Source: Demequina sp. (GTDB lineage: Bacteria; Actinomycetota; Actinomycetes; Actinomycetales; Demequinaceae). From it: a stretch of DNA of 38,799 nt. The DNA is taken from NCBI GenBank assembly GCA_030148645.1, contig JASBTB010000030.1, positions 1-38,799 on the forward strand. The letters run 5' to 3'. Below, piece after piece: positions 16,513-25,197 of the stretch. The notes under the pieces are model-generated. The model had not been told where the DNA came from. It worked only from the letters and a program-made list of their open reading frames with translations, and made no database searches. Made by a program: the position numbers and the translations under genes. How positions within the stretch are numbered: position 1 is the first letter of the stretch; the number at the start of each line of letters is the position of its first letter.

Positions 16513-16797
16513 GAGGCGAGCCTGTCACCCGGGTGTGACACGCCACCGTAGTGAAGTCCTCTGGTGCGCCACAAACCCGGCGTCCGTGGACGGCCGGTGG
16601 ACGGCGGTGGACACACGCTGGCGCGCTTGGGGACAGTGGCGGGCTTCCTGTGGATGACGCTGTGTATGGTTTTCCCGAGGCACCACTTTAGGGATATTTA
16701 CCAGGTACTTTAGATAGACGTCGCATGGGGAAAACCTCGGGCAGAAATCGTCGGCGTGTCGCGGCCCGGCGTGTCGCGCACATCCGCGGTGGGGACG
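16513..16797. other. dnaB upstream region with an inverted repeat around an A+T-rich core
   Basis: No gene is visible. GTGGAC recurs three times near 16590-16612. GGTTTTCCC (16668-16676) and its exact complement GGGAAAACC (16728-16736) flank about 50 bp that is unusually A+T-rich for this genome and contains ACTTTAG twice. It presumably holds the dnaB promoter. Confidence 0.45.
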
Positions 16798-16850
16798 ACA
16801 AAACCCCGAGACTGCCTGCTCGCCAAGGCGAGATGCGGGTGTCCCGGGGC
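16798..16850 (-). terminator. Rho-independent terminator of the rpsF-ssb-rpsR-rplI operon
   Basis: On the minus strand CCCCGGGAC (16849-16841) pairs with GTCTCGGGG (16812-16804), allowing one G-U. An inner hairpin CTCGCC/GGCGAG sits between, and TTTTG follows. It lies 14 bp after the rplI stop. Confidence 0.75.
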
Positions 16851-16863
16851 ATGCCGAATCGCC

Positions 16864-17310
16864 TTAGGAGGCGGCCACCACCTTGACGTCCACCGTCGCG
16901 ACGACGCCGTGGTGCAGCGAGACCTTGACCTGGTAGTCGCCCAGTGCCTTGATCGGTTGACCGATCTGAATGCGGCGCTTGTCGACCAGGGCGCGGGCGC
17001 CGATGGCCGCCGCGATCTCGGTCGTGGTGATCGCGCCGAAGAGGCGACCGGACGGGCCAGCGTTCGCCTCGACGGTCACCGGGTTGGACTGCAGCGAATC
17101 GCGGGCAGCCTGCGCGTCCTCGATGCTCGCCAACTCGCGACCGCGACGCGCCTTGCGCATCGCGTCGATGGACTTCTCGGCGCCCGCGGACCATGGGGTG
17201 GCCAGTTTGCGGGGAACCAGGAAGTTGTTGGCGTAGCCGTCCTTGACGTCGACGATGTCGCCCGCGGTACCGAGGCCGGCCACCTCGTGGGTGAGAATGA
17301 TTTTTGCCAT
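16864..17310 (-). CDS. rplI: 50S ribosomal protein L9
   Basis: 148 residues, the normal L9 length. It starts MAKIILTHEVAGLGTAGDIV, with the N-terminal RNA-binding domain containing VKDGYANNFLVPRKLA. A long connecting helix and the C-terminal domain (FGAITTTEIAAAIG) follow. It is part of the large subunit near the L1 stalk. It is the last gene of the rpsF-ssb-rpsR-rplI operon, 12 bp after rpsR, and a hairpin terminator follows. Confidence 0.97.
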   Translation of the reverse strand: MAKIILTHEVAGLGTAGDIVDVKDGYANNFLVPRKLATPWSAGAEKSIDAMRKARRGRELASIEDAQAARDSLQSNPVTVEANAGPSGRLFGAITTTEIAAAIGARALVDKRRIQIGQPIKALGDYQVKVSLHHGVVATVDVKVVAAS

Positions 17311-17322
17311 GTCAGTACCCCC

Positions 17323-17559
17323 TTAGCGACCGGAGCTGGCGTAGGGGAGCAATGCCAGTTCGCGCGCGACCTTGATGGCGCGGGAGATCTGACGCTGTTC
17401 CTGAACGGTGACACCCGTGACGCGGCGCGAACGGATCTTGCCGCGGTCGGAGATGAACTTGCGCAGCAGCGCAGTGTCCTTGTAGTCGATCGTCTTGACC
17501 TTGGCGGCCTTGAGCGGGTTGACCTTCTTACGCGGCTTGCGCGTGTCGATCTTTGCCAT
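17323..17559 (-). CDS. rpsR: 30S ribosomal protein S18
   Basis: 78 residues, with the conserved core [19 protein letters not shown] and RRVTGV, continuing to [21 protein letters not shown]. It pairs with S6 on the platform of the small subunit. There are no cysteines, so this is the zinc-free form. It lies between ssb and rplI in the standard order. Confidence 0.97.
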   Translation of the reverse strand: MAKIDTRKPRKKVNPLKAAKVKTIDYKDTALLRKFISDRGKIRSRRVTGVTVQEQRQISRAIKVARELALLPYASSGR

Positions 17560-17605
17560 GCTTGTCTTTCCTTACATCACGAAGTGGAGCGACTCGTCGT
17601 CGCGT

Positions 17606-18079
17606 TTAGAACGGGGGCTCGTCTGAGGAGGGGGCCGATGCCCACGGGTCGTTGTCCGCACCGCCGGCGGGGGCGCTGGCATAGCCGCCACCTTGACCGC
17701 CGCCACCCTGACCGCCGCGTGGCGTGCGCGTGACCTTGGCCGTGGCATAGCGCAACGATGGGCCGACCTCGTCGACCTGCATCTCCATGACAGTGCGCTT
17801 TTCGCCATTGGCCTCCCACGAGCGCGCCACGAGCCTGCCGGTCACGATGACCCGCATGCCCTTGGTGAGCGACTCGGCCGCGTTCTCGGCGGCCTCGCGC
17901 CACAGGCTGCAGCGCATGAACAGGGTGTCTCCGTCCTTGAACTCGTTCGTCTGACGGTCAAACGTGCGGGGAGTGGATGCCACCGTGAAGTTCGCCACGG
18001 CGGCCCCTGACTGAATGAATCGCAGTTCGGGGTCTCCGGTGAGGTTGCCCACCACGGTGATCTGAGTGTCGCCTGCCAT
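17606..18079 (-). CDS. ssb: Single-stranded DNA-binding protein
   Basis: 157 residues. The N-terminal OB fold begins [18 protein letters not shown] and includes [19 protein letters not shown] Gly-rich linker (residues about 118-140) leads to the acidic tip SSDEPPF, through which SSB binds partner proteins in replication and repair. It sits between rpsF and rpsR, 34 bp after rpsF, as is standard in actinobacteria and many other bacteria. Confidence 0.97.
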   Translation of the reverse strand: MAGDTQITVVGNLTGDPELRFIQSGAAVANFTVASTPRTFDRQTNEFKDGDTLFMRCSLWREAAENAAESLTKGMRVIVTGRLVARSWEANGEKRTVMEMQVDEVGPSLRYATAKVTRTPRGGQGGGGQGGGYASAPAGGADNDPWASAPSSDEPPF

Positions 18080-18113
18080 GTCCTATCCCTGTCCTCTCGT
18101 GCAGTTGCCGGTG

Positions 18114-18404
18114 CTAGTGAGCGTCGGGACGCAGCAACTTCAGGCGCAGGATGGTCTCGTTCAGACCAAGCTGACGCTCCAACTCCTTTGCCGTCGCGGA
18201 CTCGGCGGTGAAGTTGATGACCGCGTAGACGCCATCGCTCTTCTTCTTGATGGGAAAGGCCAAGCGGCGACGACCCCATACATCGAGGTTGTCGACGGTG
18301 CCCTTGTCATTGGTGACCACGGCGAGGTACTTCTCAAGCGACGGCTTGACCGTACGCTCGTCTACCTCGGGGTCAAGGATGACCATCATTTCGTACTTGC
18401 GCAT
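18114..18404 (-). CDS. rpsF: 30S ribosomal protein S6
   Basis: 96 residues starting [19 protein letters not shown] and containing [20 protein letters not shown], both S6 hallmarks. S6 binds S18 during assembly of the small-subunit platform. ATG 18402-18404 follows AGGAGG at good spacing. It is first in the operon, and its leader carries a stem-loop that may serve S6:S18 feedback. Confidence 0.97.
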   Translation of the reverse strand: MRKYEMMVILDPEVDERTVKPSLEKYLAVVTNDKGTVDNLDVWGRRRLAFPIKKKSDGVYAVINFTAESATAKELERQLGLNETILRLKLLRPDAH

Positions 18405-18433
18405 AGAAAACCCACCTCCTCTGGACTAGGCGG

Positions 18434-18450
18434 CTACGGACGTTCCGTAG
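18434..18450 (-). promoter_or_regulatory. rpsF leader stem-loop, possible S6:S18 autoregulatory site
   Basis: On the minus strand CTACGGA-ACG-TCCGTAG forms a perfect 7-bp stem with a 3-base loop, followed by CCGCC and then the AGGAGG of rpsF. S6:S18 complexes are known to bind a hairpin with a CCG element in rpsF leaders. The match here is by position and simple features only. Confidence 0.4.
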
Positions 18451-18606
18451 CAGGAGGGTGACGCGAGCAGTGGCCGAGGCGGCGGGAGCCGACGCGACCA
18501 CCCGACAAGACTACCGCGTGGGGGCCACAACCGCGATCCCTGTGTGGGTTCCTGGGTAATGCGGGGGGTTCCCTTACCTGGGGACGACGCGGATAGGCTC
18601 GGGACC

Positions 18607-19656
18607 ATGGCCACCGCCCCCCTCATCGTCCGTCCGATAGGCGACGACGCCTTCCTGGCGACCGCGTCGGCCGCGGGCGTGCACGTCCCGCTCGAGCAAG
18701 CCCCCGCGTGGGACCACTTCGACGCGGTCGCAGCTGGTCGCTCCCACGTGGCGCGCTGGGCCGTCGGCTCCGAGCGTGGCGACCCGATGGCCCTCGTCAG
18801 CCTCACGTCGTACTCGGTGCGCGGCTTCCCGTACCTGTGGGCCCGCCACGCGCCGATCATGCTCGGCGACCCGACTCCCGAAGCCGAGCGCGCCGTGAGG
18901 GAGGCGCTCGTGCGGCACGCGCGGCGTGAGTGGCCAAACGTCGTGTTCCTGCGGCTGCATGCCCGCCACCGCGCACCGGACTTGCGTACCCTGTTGCAGA
19001 CCGTCACATACGACCGCACCGTCGTGATCGATGTCCAGCGGCCCGTCGACGACTATCTCGCGTCACTGTCCAAGAAGTTTCGCTACACCGTGCGCCAGTC
19101 GCTCAAGCATGACGACGTCGTGGTCGCCGACGAGACCGACGCGGCCCTCGCCGACTTTTCCGAACTCTACGAGATCTACCAGGAGACAGCGCGACGCGAC
19201 GGATTCGGCATCTACGACGCCGAGTTCTACCGCGGCATGGTCGAGGCGCTCAGTCCACACGCACGGGTGTTCGTCGCGCGCCGCACCGATGGCGCGACCG
19301 GCGCCGCCAGGAACCCGCCCGGCCGTGCCCTCGCATGGGCGATCGTGACGGACTACGACGGTGCCGCGACGTACGTGTACGCGGCGGCCAACCACGAAGC
19401 ACGCGACCTCGACGCCAGTGTGCGCCTGCTGTGGGACCTGCTGGAGATTCTGCGCCACGAGGGCATGCGCACGTTCGACATGGGAGGCGTGGACTCCGAC
19501 CTCTGCCCAAGCCTGGCGGGCGTCGGGATGTTCAAGCGCAAGTGGGGTGGCGAGACAGAGGTGGCACCCGCGTGGGACGTTCCCGTCAAGCGCTCAACGT
19601 ACACAATCCTGGTCGCACTGCTACGGGTCAAGCGTGTCGCGGGAGGACGCCGATGA
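18607..19656 (+). CDS. FemAB-like (GNAT-fold) aminoacyl transferase, probable peptidoglycan bridge enzyme
   Basis: This 349-residue protein matches the FemABX pattern. A first GNAT-like half is followed by VDDYLASLSKKFRYTVRQSL, where Fem proteins carry their lysine/arginine-rich helix. A second half has the GRALAWAIVTDYDGAATYVY strand pair and ends FDMGGVDSD-LCPSLAGVGMFKRKWGGE, a typical Fem C-terminal motif. Such enzymes add an amino acid from aminoacyl-tRNA to the side chain of peptidoglycan precursors in the cytoplasm. ATG 18607 is preferred; an in-frame start at 18544 would add an unconserved stretch. The stop overlaps the ATP-grasp ligase start as ATGA. Specificity cannot be read from the sequence. 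Confidence 0.8.
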   Translation: MATAPLIVRPIGDDAFLATASAAGVHVPLEQAPAWDHFDAVAAGRSHVARWAVGSERGDPMALVSLTSYSVRGFPYLWARHAPIMLGDPTPEAERAVREALVRHARREWPNVVFLRLHARHRAPDLRTLLQTVTYDRTVVIDVQRPVDDYLASLSKKFRYTVRQSLKHDDVVVADETDAALADFSELYEIYQETARRDGFGIYDAEFYRGMVEALSPHARVFVARRTDGATGAARNPPGRALAWAIVTDYDGAATYVYAAANHEARDLDASVRLLWDLLEILRHEGMRTFDMGGVDSDLCPSLAGVGMFKRKWGGETEVAPAWDVPVKRSTYTILVALLRVKRVAGGRR

Positions 19657-20885
19657 CCGTCGGAGACGACGATTTCGTGCCGGTGATCTTGGGCACCGGG
19701 GTGGGCGCCTACAACATCGCGCGCAGCCTGCACGAGGCCTACGGAGTGAACAGCCTGGCGTTCGGGAGAGTGGCGCTGCGTGAGACGCACCACTCGTCGA
19801 TTCTCGCCGTGCGCGCGAGTCGCGAATTCGACGAACCCGAGGCCATCGTGCGCACTTTGCTCGCTCTGCCGAGCGAGTTTCCCGGCCGCAGGTTGCTGCT
19901 CATCGCGACGATCGAGTTCTACACCAACGTGCTGATCGACCACCGCAGCGCCTTCGACGAGCGCTTCATCGTGCCACTGGTTGACCGCGCGCTCGCGGAT
20001 CGACTCATCAACAAGACCGACTTCTATGCGACGTGCGCCCAGCTGGGGGTTCCCCACCCCGCCACCGCCGTGGTGAGCCCCACCCACCGGGGCGACCCGA
20101 CCGTCGGCGAGGATCTCGGCTTCGAATACCCCGTCATCCTCAAACCCTCGAATACCGACGTCTATCCACGGCTACATTTCGAGGGCAAGCAGAAGGTCTA
20201 CCTTGTTCCCGACGCGAGGGCCCTGCGCGCCACCGTCGAGAGGATCCTCGCTGCAGGCTACGACGACGACCTCATCGTGCAGGAATACATCGAAGGCGAC
20301 GAGACGGTGATGCGGGTCGCCAACACGTACTCCGACCGACACGGCCGCATGCGCCTCGCCTCGGTGGGGCAGGTGATCCTGGCGGATCACGACCCTGTGA
20401 TGGTGGGCAACAACAACGCCATCCTGTCCGTGCACGATGCGGAATTGACGGCCTCGCTCGCGCGGCTTCTCGACGCGGTGGGCTATACGGGTAGTGCCAA
20501 TTTCGACGTGATGCACGACCGCAGGGACGGCGTGAGCAAGGTGCTCGAGCTCAACCTGCGCCAGGGCGCGACCTCGTATTATGCGATGGCCGCTGGCGCG
20601 AACATCCCCGCGCGGATGGTGGAGGACAGGGTTCATCAACGCGACCTGGCAGACGAGGTGACCACCCAGGAGCGGCTCTGGCTCAATGTGCCGTACCCCC
20701 TCGCGATCGTCTATGCGCCGCGCTGCCTGCGCGCGCGGGTGCGGGCAGCCGCCCGCCGGGGCTACAAGCACACGCTGTGGTACCGCCCGGACCTGAGCAT
20801 CAAGCGCATCGTGACCGTGTTGCGGGTCGACCTGCGCTACACGCTCAGCACGGTCAGGTACGCGAAGAGCGGCATGAATCGATAG
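19653..20885 (+). CDS. ATP-grasp carboxylate-amine ligase, possible D-amino-acid ligase for peptidoglycan
   Basis: 410 residues. An N-terminal nucleotide-like domain (PVILGTGVGAYNIARSL) is followed by an ATP-grasp domain with the ATP-binding strand YPVILKPSNTD, the Gly-poor loop FEGKQKVYLV, LIVQEYIEGDE and the metal-binding segment VLELNLRQG. The layout resembles ligases such as Enterococcus Aslfm, which adds D-aspartate to the Lys of the peptidoglycan stem. Translational coupling to a FemAB-like gene strengthens a cross-bridge role; the amino acid added is unknown. The 3' end overlaps the convergent aminotransferase gene by 32 bp. Biosynthetic ATP-grasp ligases for other peptides remain possible. 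Confidence 0.78.
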   Translation: MTVGDDDFVPVILGTGVGAYNIARSLHEAYGVNSLAFGRVALRETHHSSILAVRASREFDEPEAIVRTLLALPSEFPGRRLLLIATIEFYTNVLIDHRSAFDERFIVPLVDRALADRLINKTDFYATCAQLGVPHPATAVVSPTHRGDPTVGEDLGFEYPVILKPSNTDVYPRLHFEGKQKVYLVPDARALRATVERILAAGYDDDLIVQEYIEGDETVMRVANTYSDRHGRMRLASVGQVILADHDPVMVGNNNAILSVHDAELTASLARLLDAVGYTGSANFDVMHDRRDGVSKVLELNLRQGATSYYAMAAGANIPARMVEDRVHQRDLADEVTTQERLWLNVPYPLAIVYAPRCLRARVRAAARRGYKHTLWYRPDLSIKRIVTVLRVDLRYTLSTVRYAKSGMNR

Positions 20886-22041
20886 CCGTCAGCGCCGCTT
20901 TCGCAATCTGGTCTGCACGCTCGAGGCTCACGCCAGTGGGGAGGTTGACGATACGCGCCACCACGTCGTCCGTGACTGGAACCGCGGCGTCGTCCGGGTC
21001 GTACCCGTAGACCGCTGGCTCCCCTACTCCCGGGAACAGCACCGGTCGATACCAACTACCTGCGACGATGCCTTGGGAGTTCAGGCGCCGGGTCACCTCG
21101 TCGGCGTCCACCCCCACGGGCACGAGGAACGGGAAACGCACCAGCGGCTGCCCCTGGGTCGCCCCCGCAGGTAACTCGGCGGCGCCCCCAAGTGCAGTCA
21201 CGTAGGCCGCCGTCACGCGAGCCCGTTGCTCTTCCGTCGACGCCAGTCGCCGGACATGCTCCGAAATTTCTCTTGCCATGCGGGAACTCATGCCCGCGGC
21301 CCGATGGGCGAGGCCACCCGCGGTCTCGATCGGGGCGATCGCTGGCGCGAAGAGTCCCATCGTGGTGAGCATGGGGCGCACCACACGGCTCACGGGGCTT
21401 GGCAGTCGGTTGAGTAGCCCCCGCTGCACGCGGTAGGTGCGCACTGCGGCGCGCAGGCGTGCGCTCGGTGCTCTCAGGGCCGCCAGTCGCCCCACGATCT
21501 CATCGTGCAGCCCCCGGTCGGCCATCGCGGGATTGACCCACACTGCTCCACCGAACTTCGTGGGCAACATCTTCTCGACACCAAACGAGTGAAACGACAC
21601 GTCGGCCAACGGCGTCCCGTCCTTGCGCATGGCCATGCGGCCCACGCAGTGCGCGCTGTCCTCGCATACCAGAATGCTGCGCGACTGCGCAGCCGCGGCC
21701 ACCCGACCGGCGGCGTCGTCGTCGATCATGCCGAAGGTGTGTTGAATGACCACCGCGGCGTCGCTGGCGTTCACGGACAAGGCGGCGGGGTCGATCGACA
21801 GGGTTTCCGCCGAGATTTCCGCGTAGACGGGCTTCAGACCAGCCACCACAATCGGGTCGACGGCTGTGGCGCACGTGAGCAGTTGGGTCACGACGGACGC
21901 GTCTGGCCGCTGCGACGCGAGCGCCGAGAACACCTGGAGCATCCCGTAGCGGGTACGGAATACGAAGTACCAGTCACCTGGGTTCGTGCCGGTGCGATCC
22001 GCGAGCTGGCGCGCGAGCGCACCTGTGGCGGTGCGCTTCAC
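20854..22041 (-). CDS. DegT/DnrJ/EryC1-type PLP-dependent aminotransferase-like protein
   Basis: This 395-residue fold-type I protein has the DegT pattern: VTQLLTCATAVDPIVVAG (cofactor phosphate region), VCEDSAHCVG with Asp128 for the pyridine nitrogen, and FGVEKMLPTKFGGA with Lys157 as the likely Schiff-base lysine. DegT enzymes usually aminate keto-sugars, though some act on other substrates. The start is GTG 22039-22041, overlapping the PBP stop as GTGA, so the two are co-translated. It is convergent with the ATP-grasp gene. No sugar-nucleotide genes are nearby. A link to wall precursor or teichoic-type polymer modification is inference from location. Confidence 0.78.
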   Translation of the reverse strand: MKRTATGALARQLADRTGTNPGDWYFVFRTRYGMLQVFSALASQRPDASVVTQLLTCATAVDPIVVAGLKPVYAEISAETLSIDPAALSVNASDAAVVIQHTFGMIDDDAAGRVAAAAQSRSILVCEDSAHCVGRMAMRKDGTPLADVSFHSFGVEKMLPTKFGGAVWVNPAMADRGLHDEIVGRLAALRAPSARLRAAVRTYRVQRGLLNRLPSPVSRVVRPMLTTMGLFAPAIAPIETAGGLAHRAAGMSSRMAREISEHVRRLASTEEQRARVTAAYVTALGGAAELPAGATQGQPLVRFPFLVPVGVDADEVTRRLNSQGIVAGSWYRPVLFPGVGEPAVYGYDPDDAAVPVTDDVVARIVNLPTGVSLERADQIAKAALTAIDSCRSSRT

Positions 22042-24332
22042 GGCGCGGGCACCTGGGGCAAGGCCGCCGCCTTGGTGGGGGCTGGCGTTGTGGTGGGCGT
22101 CGGCACCTTCGTCGGCCTGGGTGGTGGCGAGGGTGTGGGCGAGGCACTGGGCGACGGCTTCGGGGTGGGCGTGGGTGTGGACGAGGCACTGGGCGACGGC
22201 GTGTTAGCGGTGCCGACATTCGCGCGAGGTGGGAACTCGACCACGGGAAGGTCTTGCAAGATCGGGCCCATCATCCAGGTCCAGATGCGTACCGGCATGG
22301 AGCCACCGGTGATCTCGTTGAAGCCACCGAAGGGCGTGATCTGCTCGGCTTCGCCGTTGGGCCCCACCTGGTACATGCCGACGACGCCCACTTGCTGGGG
22401 CGTGAACCCTACGAACCAGGCGGAACGGTTGTCGCTCGACGTGCCCGTCTTGCCCGCAACCGGTCGGCCGAGCTCGGAGGCGAAGTGACCCGAACCCGAG
22501 CTGAAGTTGACCACCTGTTGCATGGCGTACGTGGCGTCGGCCATGACGTCGGCCTGGAAGACGCGCTCTTGCACCGGCGCGTACTCGTAGTAGAGCTCGC
22601 CGGTGGCCAGCGTGACCTGGCTCACCATGAACGGGTCGGTGCGCAGTCCGCCCTGCGCGTAGGTCGAGTACGCGGAGGCCAGGTCGATGGCGCGCGGCGA
22701 GGCGCTCCCGAGCACGTTGGAGGGATTGGTCTCCAGGCCAGCCGTGTTCTCCGGAATCCCCGCGCGCACGGCCACGGCGCGGGTCTTGTCCGGGCCCACC
22801 TCCATGTTGAGTTGGGCGTATACCGTGTTGACGGAGTACGCCGTGGCCTGCACCAGGTTGATGTCCCCAAAGTTTGCACCACCGAAGTTGCGCACGGGGC
22901 TATCGAAGCCGGGTACCGCCTTCCGGTTGTCGCCGTTGTAGACGGAATCGAGGGCGATCCCGTCCTCGAGGGCGGCCACGAGGGCGAACGGCTTGAAGGT
23001 CGAACCGGCTTGTGCGATGTCTTGGGTCGCGGCGTTGCGCTGAATCTCCAGATAGTCGGCGCCCCCATACATCCCGGTCACTGCGCCCGTCTGGGGGTTC
23101 ATGGTGATCGCCGCAACCCGCAGGTTGGGCGCCGCGTCCTCCGGCATCTGGGCCACGGCCGCCTCGATTGCCTGCTGGGTCGCCGGGTCGAAGGTGGTGA
23201 CGATGCTGAGACCCCGGGTCTCAACCTCCTCCTGGGTGATGCCGGTGCGAGCCTCGACTTCGTCGAGTGCGGAACGCAGCAGGTAGCCCTTCGAGCCTCC
23301 GTACACGTCCGAGTTGTTGTACGCGATAGTCTCCGGGAACGTCATGAGTCGCCGCTGCGCGTCGGTGACGTAGCCCAGGTCCACCATGCCGTCCAGCACG
23401 TAGTTCCACCGCGACTCGGCTTGGTTGGGATCGAGGCGGGGGTCCCAGCGCGACGGGGCGGGCAGCAGACCCGCCAGCAGGGCGGCCTCGGACGCGGTGA
23501 GGTCGGCCGCGCTCTTGCCGTAGTACTTGCGGGCCGCCGCCTCGATCCCGTATGCGCCGCGGCCAAAGTACACGGTATTGATGTAGTTGCCCAGGACCTC
23601 GCGCTTGCTTTGCTGGGTGTCGATCTTGAGCGCCAAGAGCGCCTCGTCGATCTTGCCCCTGATGTCGGTGGTGGTCGCCCCCACGTAGTAGCGCTCGACG
23701 TACTGTTGCGTGATCGTCGACCCTCCCTGCTTGCGCCCGAGCACGACGGTGTTGAACAGTGCGCGCGCCGTGCCTCCGGCGTCGACGCCCGGGTTGGTGT
23801 AGAACGAACGGTCCTCGGCCGCCACGAATGCGTTGGGAACGTAGTCGGGCAGGGTGTCGATGCTGACGATGGTGCGGTCGGCCTCGCCGAGGCGTCCTAT
23901 CACGGTGGTGCCGTCGGCGTAGTAGATCGTCGAGGACTGGATCAGCGCCACGTCGCTCGCGTTGGGCACCTGAAGGCTCTGGTAACGGGCGAAGAGCACG
24001 ATGAAGCCAGTCAGTGCGGTCGCCAGTCCGGCGATGAGCGCGCCCACACCGATGCGGCGTAGCCAGTACTTCCACGGGGGAATCGGCTCACCGTTCTTGT
24101 CACGGGGGATGTCCTTGCCGCCGCCGTTACCACCTGCGTTGCCGCCATTGCCCCCAGGCTTGGTGACGGGTCGGGTGGGGGAAGGGGGGTTCTTTACGGA
24201 GGTTCTGGTCACTCCTGACCGGGGTGGGACGCTGGGTGGCTTGGTTGATCGCCGCGTCGGCTGGGTTCCCGACGCGCCCGCGGGAGGTCGGGTGGATCGT
24301 CTGGGCGGCTGTCGTCCGTTTTCATTCACCAT
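22038..24332 (-). CDS. Bifunctional class A penicillin-binding protein (GT51 and transpeptidase)
   Basis: 764 residues. The cytoplasmic N-terminus is Pro/Arg/Gly-rich (1-85), then one membrane anchor (about 92-115). The GT51 glycosyltransferase domain has catalytic Glu173 in FVAAEDRSFY plus GGSTITQQY. The transpeptidase domain has Ser444-x-x-Lys447 (GSTFKPF), SVN at 500-502 and KTGT at 628-631. The C-terminal tail of about 55 residues is a low-complexity Pro/Ser/Thr run, common in actinobacterial PBPs. It polymerises and cross-links peptidoglycan outside the membrane. ATG 24330-24332 is chosen; GTG one codon on is also possible. Longer upstream frames lack PBP character. It is coupled to the DegT-type gene. 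Confidence 0.94.
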   Translation of the reverse strand: MVNENGRQPPRRSTRPPAGASGTQPTRRSTKPPSVPPRSGVTRTSVKNPPSPTRPVTKPGGNGGNAGGNGGGKDIPRDKNGEPIPPWKYWLRRIGVGALIAGLATALTGFIVLFARYQSLQVPNASDVALIQSSTIYYADGTTVIGRLGEADRTIVSIDTLPDYVPNAFVAAEDRSFYTNPGVDAGGTARALFNTVVLGRKQGGSTITQQYVERYYVGATTTDIRGKIDEALLALKIDTQQSKREVLGNYINTVYFGRGAYGIEAAARKYYGKSAADLTASEAALLAGLLPAPSRWDPRLDPNQAESRWNYVLDGMVDLGYVTDAQRRLMTFPETIAYNNSDVYGGSKGYLLRSALDEVEARTGITQEEVETRGLSIVTTFDPATQQAIEAAVAQMPEDAAPNLRVAAITMNPQTGAVTGMYGGADYLEIQRNAATQDIAQAGSTFKPFALVAALEDGIALDSVYNGDNRKAVPGFDSPVRNFGGANFGDINLVQATAYSVNTVYAQLNMEVGPDKTRAVAVRAGIPENTAGLETNPSNVLGSASPRAIDLASAYSTYAQGGLRTDPFMVSQVTLATGELYYEYAPVQERVFQADVMADATYAMQQVVNFSSGSGHFASELGRPVAGKTGTSSDNRSAWFVGFTPQQVGVVGMYQVGPNGEAEQITPFGGFNEITGGSMPVRIWTWMMGPILQDLPVVEFPPRANVGTANTPSPSASSTPTPTPKPSPSASPTPSPPPRPTKVPTPTTTPAPTKAAALPQVPAP

Positions 24333-24491
24333 GTCAGTGTACGAACGGGGGGCCCGACCGCCTGGTTCCCGAGGGTGCGACGTGACGCGGATGTGGTCGC
24401 GGTCTCGTCCCTGCCGACGTCGGCCTTGTCGTCTTCCACGACAATCAGGGCTCTCTCGGTCCTGCAGCCCGTCGCGAACTTGCGGAAGATG

Positions 24492-24504
24492 TATCGACGC
24501 GATA
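24492..24504. promoter_or_regulatory. Probable PadR operator
   Basis: TATCG-ACG-CGATA, a perfect 5-bp dyad about 100 bp upstream of padR, within ATGTATCGACGCGATATA. This is close to the ATGT...-type dyads bound by PadR-family regulators. It suggests autoregulation and control of ino1. Confidence 0.55.
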
Positions 24505-24522
24505 TAACTTGGGGTGATACCA

Positions 24523-24538
24523 CGCCGATGCATCGGCG
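24523..24538. repeat. Perfect 16-bp palindrome upstream of padR
   Basis: CGCCGATGCATCGGCG is its own complement. It could be a second protein site in the padR promoter or leader. Confidence 0.6.
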
Positions 24539-24546
24539 AGGCGCCG

Positions 24547-24570
24547 GAAGGCGATGTGGACATCGCCTTC
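24547..24570 (+). promoter_or_regulatory. 24-bp palindromic hairpin in the padR leader
   Basis: GAAGGCGATGT and ACATCGCCTTC are exact 11-bp complements around GG. The structure ends 32 bases before the padR ATG. As RNA it would form a very stable hairpin; as DNA it could bind a dimeric regulator. Confidence 0.6.
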
Positions 24571-24602
24571 GCGCCACACCCCGCAACAGCAGGTGAGAGA
24601 GG

Positions 24603-25181
24603 ATGGCAATGGGTCGCACCGACGTGCTCACGCTCGCCATCCTCGGCACCCTGGCCGAGAAGCCGCTCCACGGCTATGAGATCCGCAAGCGCTTAGGCGC
24701 CTCGCTCGGCCCCTTCCGAGCCCTCAGCTACGGGAGCCTTTACCCCGCTCTCAAACGGATGGTCACGGAAGGCCTCATCGCCGTGGACGACCAGGGCCCG
24801 GACCCCTCCACCAACCGCCGCTCCCGCATCGCGTATTGCCTCACCGACACGGGCACCGCTCAGTTGGCCGACGAACTGGCATCGTCCGGGGCTTCGTCGT
24901 GGGACGACGACGCGTTCGACGTGCGCTTCGCGATGTTTGACAAGACCGACTCGGCCACCCGGCTGCGCATCCTCGAAGGACGCCGCAGCCGCATGTCCGA
25001 ACGACTAGAAGAGATTTCGCAAGGCCTCAAGGCCATGCGTGAACGCCACGACCGCTACACCGCCGAACTGCAAAGGCACGGGCTGGAACGCGTCGAGCGT
25101 GAGGTCGAGTGGCTCGACCAACTCATTGAAAACGAACGATCCGCAACCCGCGGCAAGGACGACCCCGCATCCGCGGGCTAG
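24603..25181 (+). CDS. PadR-family transcriptional regulator
   Basis: 192 residues. The N-terminal winged helix runs from [20 protein letters not shown] through [19 protein letters not shown] and [10 protein letters not shown], the standard PadR pattern. The C-terminal half is a long coiled dimerisation helix ([18 protein letters not shown] onward), so it belongs to the longer PadR subfamily. It precedes ino1 by 16 bp, an arrangement widely kept in actinobacteria, so it probably regulates its own operon and inositol phosphate synthesis. ATG 24603 follows a weak GAGAGAGG; the ATG at 24609 is a minor alternative. Confidence 0.92.
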   Translation: MAMGRTDVLTLAILGTLAEKPLHGYEIRKRLGASLGPFRALSYGSLYPALKRMVTEGLIAVDDQGPDPSTNRRSRIAYCLTDTGTAQLADELASSGASSWDDDAFDVRFAMFDKTDSATRLRILEGRRSRMSERLEEISQGLKAMRERHDRYTAELQRHGLERVEREVEWLDQLIENERSATRGKDDPASAG

Positions 25182-25197
25182 ACAAGGAGACAGGAAA

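Noticed and set aside
22254-24062. 602-codon plus-strand frame opposite the PBP gene
   Set aside because: Antisense shadow of the PBP, which has all catalytic motifs.
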